NCBI RefSeq assembly: GCF_900107265.1
Contig: NZ_FNPJ01000009.1
Span: 1-64,000, forward strand
From: Nitrosomonas sp. Nm33
GTDB lineage: Bacteria > Pseudomonadota > Gammaproteobacteria > Burkholderiales > Nitrosomonadaceae
Length of the DNA stretch: 64,000 nt
Direction: 5' to 3'
Made by a program: the position numbers and the translations under genes. Positions within the stretch are counted from its first letter, which is position 1. Every line of letters starts with the position of its first letter. The notes below the pieces were generated by a model that did no database searches, was not told the origin of the DNA, and saw only the letters and a list, made by a program, of their open reading frames with translations. This document shows positions 55,093-64,000 of the stretch, piece by piece.

Positions 55093-55476
55093 ATGCATAA
55101 GCGATTAACCATTAATTTTGTCATCCTGATGTTTTTCGTGAGTATGCTCACAAATACATTAGTTTGGTCATTTAATGATAAGGTTTTTGCACATGAGCTG
55201 GATCATCACTATCATGCGACGCTGTTTTCCGTTGATCCACAAAAGCATCTCGATCTTCATCACGCTCTCGGTGATAACGGTGAGCTGGATGCAGAAACAC
55301 ATTTATGTCTTCATGCCGCGGGTCAATATCAGCCTTTTTTCTTAAATGCATCTTTTTTGATAATAGTACCGGTTTCTGAAGCAGAAGCTTTGACGGTATT
55401 TGTATCTAAAATTATTCCTGAATCTATTCCGGATTCTCTATTTCGCCCTCCGAAAAATTTCTGGCACGCTACCTAG
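55093..55476 (+). CDS. czcI: CzcI-like His-rich secreted protein
   Basis: About 127 residues from the ATG at 55093 (a TTG at 55081 is less likely). N-terminal membrane or signal segment INFVILMFFVSMLTNTLVW is followed by a His-rich stretch (HELDHHYHATLF and HKHLDLHHALGD) and HLCLHAAG. The end is PDSLFRPPKNFW, which resembles the end of CzcI proteins. Such genes precede czcCBA and are thought to assist or regulate metal efflux, but their exact job is unsettled. The gap to czcC is 197 bases. Weak similarity; the call depends on context and histidines. Confidence 0.6.
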   Translation: MHKRLTINFVILMFFVSMLTNTLVWSFNDKVFAHELDHHYHATLFSVDPQKHLDLHHALGDNGELDAETHLCLHAAGQYQPFFLNASFLIIVPVSEAEALTVFVSKIIPESIPDSLFRPPKNFWHAT

Positions 55477-55673
55477 CTAGCTGGATCTTTAAGCACTCGA
55501 GTAGTAGCTCATTATATTGTTTGGGTGTAATACGCTCATCATTATTTAAGTAAAAAGTAAGCTGTATTAAGCAGCATTCGCGCTACACATGCGGCTTAAT
55601 TCAACCATGCTAGCAATCTGCTCATCATTGTGAGCGCAAGCTATAAGTATTTAATGCTTTTGCAGAGGATGCT

Positions 55674-57071
55674 ATGAAATTTAAATTACAGTGCAAACTG
55701 TTACGATCTTGTTCGTTGTCTAATACACAAATCTTGATCCTGCTTCTGGTTTTTTTATATTGCCCATTCCAACTGATGGCAAGTTCTGATTCAGTAGATT
55801 TGAATGCTAATAACCCTCTGAATCATCTTACACAATCGCTGCCTCAAGAAAAAGCAGATTTGGCCTTGCGTGATGTGTTGGCGCTCATGTTACAAAACAA
55901 TCCTGAGCTTGCATCTTTTGCCAAGGAGGTGCTCGCCTTTGAAGGAACAAAACTTCAGGCGAGTAAATTCAAAAACCCGGATTTTGCGATCGAAGCAGAA
56001 GACATCAACGCTCTAACTGCTAATGTCCAGCGTTTTACTACTTTTCGCATCAGTCAGTTGTTTGAACTTGGAGGTAAGCGTCGTGCCAGGATGAACGTGG
56101 CATCATTGGGTCAGGAATTGGCCGATAAAAGCTATGAAGTCACACGGCTGGCGCTGATTGCAAGAACAGCTAATACCTTTATCGATGTATTAGCAGGGCA
56201 AGAGAGGGTGCGGGTAGCAGAGGAAACTTTGCAGCTGACACAGAAAGTTCTTGATTCAGCTTATAAAAGGGTTGAGTCAGGTAAAGCACCGCCGATTGAG
56301 GAAACGCGATCCAGGGTGGCGCTTTCAACAGCGAATATCGAGCTTGAGCAAGCGAGACGAGATCTCGCATCAGCGCGCGCGCAATTGGCGCTCTTGTGGG
56401 GCAGCACCATGCCAAAATTTGGCAAAGCTTTGGGTGATCTTGAGTCAACTGTTTTAATACCTCCATTTGAAGTGCTTGAGCAACACATTCTAAATAATCC
56501 CTTGGCACAGTTTAGTGTGAAAAATATCGAGCATCGTAATGCAATTATCGAACTTGAGAAATCACGGCAAATTCCTGATGTAACGCTGGGGGGGGCAGTA
56601 AGGCAATATATGCATACTGACAATACGACTGCTCTCTTGAATTTATCCATACCGATTCCAGTATTCGACCGGAATCAGGGCAATTTGCAGGAAGCTTATC
56701 AGCGTTTGAACAAGGCGAAGGATGAGCAGGCTGCAGCCGGGCTATTACTTAGAACGGAACTGACGCGAGCTTATCAGGCATTACAGGCGGCACAGAATGA
56801 GGTTAGGCTGTTGCATGATGAGGTATTGCCAGGTGCCAGAAATGCTTTTGAGGTAGCGAATAGGGGTTATGAATTGGGAAGATTCAGCTTCCTGGAAATG
56901 CTGGATGCGCAGCGCGCTTTGTTTCAGAACCGGGTTCTGTACGTGCGCGCACTTGCAAATTACCAACGGCTGGTCAATGAGATCGAACGGCTGATCGCGG
57001 GACCAATCGATGAACCTTCAGTCATGACCAGCACGCGTCATTCTGGCGATAACGAGGAATACAAGGAGTAA
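55674..57071 (+). CDS. czcC: Outer-membrane efflux channel of the Czc system (TolC family)
   Basis: 465 residues with a signal peptide (hydrophobic QILILLLVFLYCPFQLMAS) and two TolC repeats. Typical coiled-coil stretches include LRDVLALMLQNNPELASFAK, ISQLFELGGKRRARMNVASL, IPIPVFDRNQGNLQEAYQRL and YELGRFSFLEMLDAQRALFQ. Forms the outer-membrane trimer of the tripartite pump. Its stop is overlapped by the ribosome-binding region of czcB three bases on, so translation is coupled. Confidence 0.92.
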   Translation: MKFKLQCKLLRSCSLSNTQILILLLVFLYCPFQLMASSDSVDLNANNPLNHLTQSLPQEKADLALRDVLALMLQNNPELASFAKEVLAFEGTKLQASKFKNPDFAIEAEDINALTANVQRFTTFRISQLFELGGKRRARMNVASLGQELADKSYEVTRLALIARTANTFIDVLAGQERVRVAEETLQLTQKVLDSAYKRVESGKAPPIEETRSRVALSTANIELEQARRDLASARAQLALLWGSTMPKFGKALGDLESTVLIPPFEVLEQHILNNPLAQFSVKNIEHRNAIIELEKSRQIPDVTLGGAVRQYMHTDNTTALLNLSIPIPVFDRNQGNLQEAYQRLNKAKDEQAAAGLLLRTELTRAYQALQAAQNEVRLLHDEVLPGARNAFEVANRGYELGRFSFLEMLDAQRALFQNRVLYVRALANYQRLVNEIERLIAGPIDEPSVMTSTRHSGDNEEYKE

Positions 57072-57074
57072 GCA

Positions 57075-58610
57075 ATGGATAAAACACGATGGATGCCTAT
57101 TATGATCGTGATCATTATTGGTATTGTCCTGGGTGGACTCATTTTGACCTGGGGCAATAATTCAACTGGTTTGCGTCATGGGACAAGTGGTGAGGAAAAG
57201 GAAGGGGTTGCCATTGATTCTGCCTCTGCAGAAAAGGAAAGGAATAGTGAGCATGAACCACCTAAAGGTCCTAGAGGAGGAAAGCTTTTTACGACAGATG
57301 ATTTTAGTGTGGAGGTAACTATTTTTGAAAAAGGAGTGCCGCCTCAATTTCGACTTTATCTTTACAGTAAAGGCAGATTGATTTCGTCTACTGAAGCTAA
57401 GGTCAGTCTTACCTTGACAAGACTGGGTGCACCTGCCCAATTATTCCGATTTACGCCTGAAGGTGATTATCTGATTGGTGATCAAGAGGTAGAAGAGCCG
57501 CACTCTTTTGACGTGGCGATTATCGCTGATTGGAAGGGCAGAACTTATCGATGGGGATATAGCCAGGTTGAAGCCAGGGTAGAAATGTCGGATGAGACAA
57601 TGAAGAGTTCCGGCATTCAAATTGCTACGGCTATTCCCGCAATTATAAAACCAATACTCAAATTACCCGGCGAGATCATTTTTAATGAACATACTATCTT
57701 ACAAGTTGTGCCGCGCATTCCCGGTATGGTTACAGCTGTTATGGGTCATCATGGGCAACATGTTCAAAAAGGAGATGTTCTGGCGGTTATTGAAAGTCCT
57801 ATGTTGGCTGATTTGCGTAGTCAATACCTGGTTGCCAAGAGAAGACTGGTGCTAGCGCAAACTACCTATGAACGTGAAAAGCAATTATGGGAAGAAAAGA
57901 TTACGGCCAAGCAGGAGTATCTCACGGCCCGGCAGCAATGGGATGAAGCCAAAATTGCACTGCAGCTTGCGTCAGAGAGGCTGCATGCGCTTGGGGTAAG
58001 TCCGCAATCCGGTCTTTCTGAAAAAAATCTTTCCCGTTATGAAATTCGTACCCCCATACCAGGAATCATTACTGCTAAAGCCATCGTCCTCGGAGAGTCA
58101 GTTAAAGAAGACACAGCGGTTTATACCGTTGCTGATGTCTCGACGGTATGGGCAGCGATCACGGTTTATCCAAAGGATTTAAATGTGGTTAAAGTTGGAC
58201 AGGAAGCGACAATTAAAGCGACTGCGTTTGATTTGGAAGGGGAAGGAACTGTCACGTATATCACCACGTTGATTGGTGGGCCAACACGTGCTGCTACAGC
58301 GCGGGTTGAACTGGATAACCATGAGGAGAGATGGCGGCCTGGCATGTTTGTCACTGCCGAGCTAGTCGCAGAAGAAATACAGGTACCGGTCGCTGTATCT
58401 GTAGAAGCGATTCAGACATTGCGTGATTGGTCAGTCGTATTTGGTCGTTACGGCAATTATTTTGAAGCACGTCCACTGGAGCTTGGCCGCAGTGATGGCA
58501 CGATGGTTGAAGTGCTCAAGGGATTATCTGCCGGGGAACAATATGCGGTGGGTAACAGCTTTGCCATCAAATCTGAGCTGGGTAAAGCTGGTGCGACTCA
58601 CGATCACTAA
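57075..58610 (+). CDS. czcB: Periplasmic adaptor (membrane-fusion) protein of the Czc system
   Basis: 511 residues. An N-terminal anchor helix (residues 7-25) leads into a CzcB-specific N-terminal beta-domain with a His/Glu-rich linker (EHEPPKGPRGG), then a barrel-sandwich hybrid (RIPGMVTAVMGHHGQHVQKG), a hairpin helix (LVAKRRLVLAQTTYEREKQL) and beta-barrel domains. It ends in GATHDH, a possible metal ligand. Joins CzcA and CzcC. RBS AAGGAG overlaps the czcC stop. Confidence 0.92.
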   Translation: MDKTRWMPIMIVIIIGIVLGGLILTWGNNSTGLRHGTSGEEKEGVAIDSASAEKERNSEHEPPKGPRGGKLFTTDDFSVEVTIFEKGVPPQFRLYLYSKGRLISSTEAKVSLTLTRLGAPAQLFRFTPEGDYLIGDQEVEEPHSFDVAIIADWKGRTYRWGYSQVEARVEMSDETMKSSGIQIATAIPAIIKPILKLPGEIIFNEHTILQVVPRIPGMVTAVMGHHGQHVQKGDVLAVIESPMLADLRSQYLVAKRRLVLAQTTYEREKQLWEEKITAKQEYLTARQQWDEAKIALQLASERLHALGVSPQSGLSEKNLSRYEIRTPIPGIITAKAIVLGESVKEDTAVYTVADVSTVWAAITVYPKDLNVVKVGQEATIKATAFDLEGEGTVTYITTLIGGPTRAATARVELDNHEERWRPGMFVTAELVAEEIQVPVAVSVEAIQTLRDWSVVFGRYGNYFEARPLELGRSDGTMVEVLKGLSAGEQYAVGNSFAIKSELGKAGATHDH

Positions 58611-61823
<3,213 letters not shown>

Positions 61824-62113
61824 TTAGCGGATCTGGTTTAATATGTATATGTTTTACTGAGACTAAATACTAGATATAAAATACATCATTTGCATTATAT
61901 ACGCTTCCCAGTCTATTTTTTATAATTGTTACGCTGTTAAACATTAAAAATGAAATCAAAAATTGCAAAAGTATTTCATAAGACGATTTTGAATAAAGTC
62001 TCTGGGTTTACTTTTTATCTTCTTTTGCAACTAGAGAAATCATTTAAAGTAAGAGCAGCAAGCGATCAAATATTTTTTTGTAAAGATCAATTATCTTAAT
62101 TAGGAGGTGGGCC

Positions 62114-62521
62114 ATGAAATATAACATTTTATTTTTCATATTTGTACTTTTCAGCGGTAGTACATTGGCCGATTGGGCTTCGATTCGGGTTCCGGCTGAA
62201 TGGAAGCCCGTGAAAGGGGAAAAGGATTTTTATATCGAGCCAAGTAGTATTAAAAAAAGTGGTGACAGAGCAACAATGTGGTCTTTAATCAATTATGGCA
62301 CCCCCATGCAAGTAGAGAATATGAAACATTTATCATCAACAGAATTAGGTGAATATGATTGCAAAGATAAGAAATATAAAACACTTGCTTTCTATTGGTA
62401 TCCAGATCCTGATGCGAAAGGAAAAGTAACATATTCTGAAACTACTTCCTCCAATTGGGAGGCAATTATTTCAAATTCACCTACCGAAGTGGCATGGAAA
62501 ACTGCATGTGGCATACAATAG
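62114..62521 (+). CDS. Small secreted protein with a surface-adhesin E-like domain
   Basis: 135 residues. Signal peptide MKYNILFFIFVLFSGSTLA is followed by DFYIEPSSIKKSGDRATMWS, LGEYDCKDKKYKTLAFYWYP and a C-terminal Cys. The pattern of F-Y-x-D/E-x-x-S-I-x-K and E-x-D-C-x-x-x-x is typical of the small surface-adhesin protein E group, with two cysteines probably forming a disulfide. A strong RBS (AGGAGGTGGG) precedes the ATG at 62114. Function unknown. Single gene; not part of czc. Confidence 0.75.
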   Translation: MKYNILFFIFVLFSGSTLADWASIRVPAEWKPVKGEKDFYIEPSSIKKSGDRATMWSLINYGTPMQVENMKHLSSTELGEYDCKDKKYKTLAFYWYPDPDAKGKVTYSETTSSNWEAIISNSPTEVAWKTACGIQ

Positions 62522-63241
62522 TAAAGAATCAGAAGGGTCGGATTTTTGATGATAGCTGGAAATTTCATAGGAATTTAACTGAATCCACCCTTATCGATTT
62601 TTAATCGAAATTGAACACTGAATTAACTATCCTTTCCATTCTTTTGTTACTAACTGCAACAAAGTTGTTAGGTTTGTCAGGTTTGCTAACTAACTGTATA
62701 TCAGCCTATATGAACCGATATGAGACTTCTGCATAACTGGTTTTTGGGATAGTTTGGAATTTTTAAGTGATTGATTTTATGAGCTACATATATACGGAAA
62801 AAACTCTAAAAATACGGTTATGCAGAAATATCTTTAGTCTGTAGGCTATGTAACCGAATAGTGTGGAAATTTTTTATCTACTGAATTTATCATGGTATGG
62901 TGATGCCAATTGATAGGTATAGAAATTATATATTTCAAAAGGTTAAGAAATTTGATTATATTTTTCAACGCAGTTTGATGACATAACCTTTTATTTTGCT
63001 TAACACGCAGAATAGGGGGCAGGTCGCGAATCAAGAAAAACAAGTGCAAAAGGTATCAGTTATTGTATAGTGTTGACTACTTCTCTGATCGATTGTATTC
63101 AGAATTTTCTCAATCATAAATCATTCCCAGCTTATACCAGTGATAGGGTGTCAGCGTAGAGTCTTTTTAATGTCTACTGCCTACAATTACCATTTAATAG
63201 TTGTTTCGGGATTGCTCATAATAAAAAAAGCGTAGCGAGCC
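62522..63241. other. 720-bp gene-free region
   Basis: AT-rich with no supported gene. A minus-strand frame at 62846-63049 has no family or ribosome-binding site. One inverted repeat pair stands out at 62722-62832 (described separately). The region looks like debris between the czc side and the chromate side. Confidence 0.4.
62722..62832. repeat. Short inverted-end element, possible IS remnant or MITE
   Basis: TTCTGCATAAC (62727-62737) and GTTATGCAGAA (62817-62827) are exact inverted copies, and similarity extends a few bases outward and inward. The 79-base interior has no coding potential. Ends starting gagact-ttctgcataac resemble IS termini, but no transposase is present. Confidence 0.4.
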
Positions 63242-63534
63242 CTAAAAAATGAAGAAACCACCGCTATTGGTGACAGCGGTGATCATGACGCTGGAGCCAA
63301 TGGCTGGATCGCGACCCATTTTTATTTGAGCATGAGGTTTTTGGCTAATCGTGATTTTAGCGATCTCTTTTTGATCTTTTAGGTCAACAATTGATATTTT
63401 TTCCCCTCAAAGTTGGTCACATAGGCACAAAGTCGCAGCTCAGCAGCTTGAGCGCTGAAAGAGCTCGCTATGGAGTAGAGTAACGTAAGGCAGAAAATCC
63501 CGACACCAACTATCACCGAGTGTAGTTTGCTCAT
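63242..63534 (-). pseudogene. YVTN-repeat beta-propeller protein, frameshifted and truncated
   Basis: From the ATG at 63534 a signal peptide (HSVIVGVGIFCLTLLYSIAS, then AQAAELR) leads into CAYVTNFEGK, the start of a YVTN-family propeller repeat. The frame stops at 63379. In another frame the expected repeat continues as KISIVDLKDQKEIAKITISQ, KPHAQIKMGRDPAIGS, and ends at 63242. The join needs one extra base in the G4A6 run near 63395-63405. Even when joined, only about 97 residues remain, whereas such proteins have about 300 or more, so the 3' part is missing too. It is divergent from chrB. Confidence 0.7.
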
Positions 63535-63679
63535 GGATTGCCTCCTTGTGTACTGAAGTAAGCTGGTTAATAAACTTTTAGCTGAGCTCAATCTTTGCCA
63601 GACAAATATCATTCTTATTTCACTTATTTGTAAATTATTCTACAATATTTGTAATATCAGTAACTAAGTTATATTAGTT

Positions 63680-64000
63680 ATGAATTCTGCAACGAATCAA
63701 TGGCTTCTTTTGATCGTAAGTCTGCCTATGAACAGTGCAACGGCACGCATGCGTATCTGGCGTGCCCTGAGAGCCCTTGGTTGCGGCTTGTTGCGCGATG
63801 GTGCTTACCTGCTCCCCTACAGTCCGCTGCAACAACAGGCTTTGAAGGTCTTATCCGCTGACACTGTGCGCGAGGGTGGTAGCGCCTGGTTGCTGATCGT
63901 GCATGCACAGTCCGAAGATGAGAACGATGCCTACCGTGCACTATTCGACCGTACTGGCAACTATCTCGAGTTATTTAAAGCGTTGGCAACCGCTCGCAAA
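63680..64000 (+). CDS. chrB: Chromate resistance protein ChrB, N-terminal part (runs off the window)
   Basis: 107 codons from the ATG at 63680 to the window end, no stop. WLLLIVSLPMNSATARMRIW and RALGCGLLRDGAYLLPYSP, followed by GGSAWLLIVHAQ, match the N-terminal domain of ChrB. ChrB is a chromate-responsive regulator, usually next to chrA, the chromate exporter, which should lie to the right. The bases from about 63720 are visibly more GC-rich than the preceding 2 kb, which suggests arrival by transfer. Divergent from the broken YVTN gene. Confidence 0.85.
   Translation, partial: MNSATNQWLLLIVSLPMNSATARMRIWRALRALGCGLLRDGAYLLPYSPLQQQALKVLSADTVREGGSAWLLIVHAQSEDENDAYRALFDRTGNYLELFKALATARK

Noticed and set aside
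62846-63049. Minus-strand ORF of 67 codons
   Set aside because: No family, no start signal, biased AT-rich composition.

Overview
The window reads as chromosomal DNA of an AT-rich betaproteobacterium. An ammonia oxidiser of the Nitrosomonas group is the best guess. The guess rests on the exosortase A (XrtA/PEP-CTERM) gene set, the heavy-metal efflux operon and the overall gene style. No amo, hao or rRNA gene is present, so the genus is an inference.

Layout. 1-1 kb holds gene debris: a DUF167 tail and a frameshifted sialidase-like gene. 1.2-8.9 kb holds housekeeping genes: gdhA, slt, cca, an MsbA-like ABC exporter and dapF. 9.2-19.6 kb is part of an XrtA locus: an EpsB-type sugar transferase, the PrsK/PrsR two-component pair, an acyl-CoA ligase, a PLP decarboxylase, then a decayed IS1595-family element and a LuxI-like acyltransferase. 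19.6-24.3 kb holds a binding-protein-like gene, a beta-barrel protein and a GGDEF/EAL receptor. 24.4-28.6 kb holds rsmB, purN, purM and a PerM-type membrane protein. 28.7-33.8 kb holds the MEMO/AMMECR1/radical-SAM triad, an alpha/beta hydrolase, a phosphoribosyltransferase, a BCAM0308-type zinc-ribbon protein and Hsp20. Then come hda and a HAD phosphatase.

35.3-38.3 kb is an eroded zone with an intact IS5-family element, a gene broken by an in-frame TAA and about 1.4 kb without genes. At 38.4-42.6 kb a compact four-gene operon (acyl-AMP ligase, SDR reductase, acyl carrier protein, serine-palmitoyltransferase-like enzyme) looks like the core of a bacterial sphingolipid pathway. 42.7-47.0 kb holds pgeF, a ZIP transporter and a three-module glycosyltransferase fusion. 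47.1-55.0 kb is the classical yceD-rpmF-plsX-fabH-fabD-fabG-acpP-fabF-mltG cluster with divergent maf. 55.1-61.8 kb is a czcICBA-type metal efflux operon. The right end holds a small secreted protein, a frameshifted YVTN beta-propeller remnant and the start of a chromate-resistance chrB gene of different base composition.

The most interesting items are the candidate sphingolipid operon, the XrtA-linked acyl ligase/decarboxylase/LuxI-like acyltransferase set (possibly an acylated small molecule), the AmmeMemoRadiSam-hydrolase-phosphoribosyltransferase block, and a two-copy 102-103 bp non-coding repeat with 20-bp inverted ends. No tRNA, rRNA, CRISPR array, integrase or recognisable defence system was seen.
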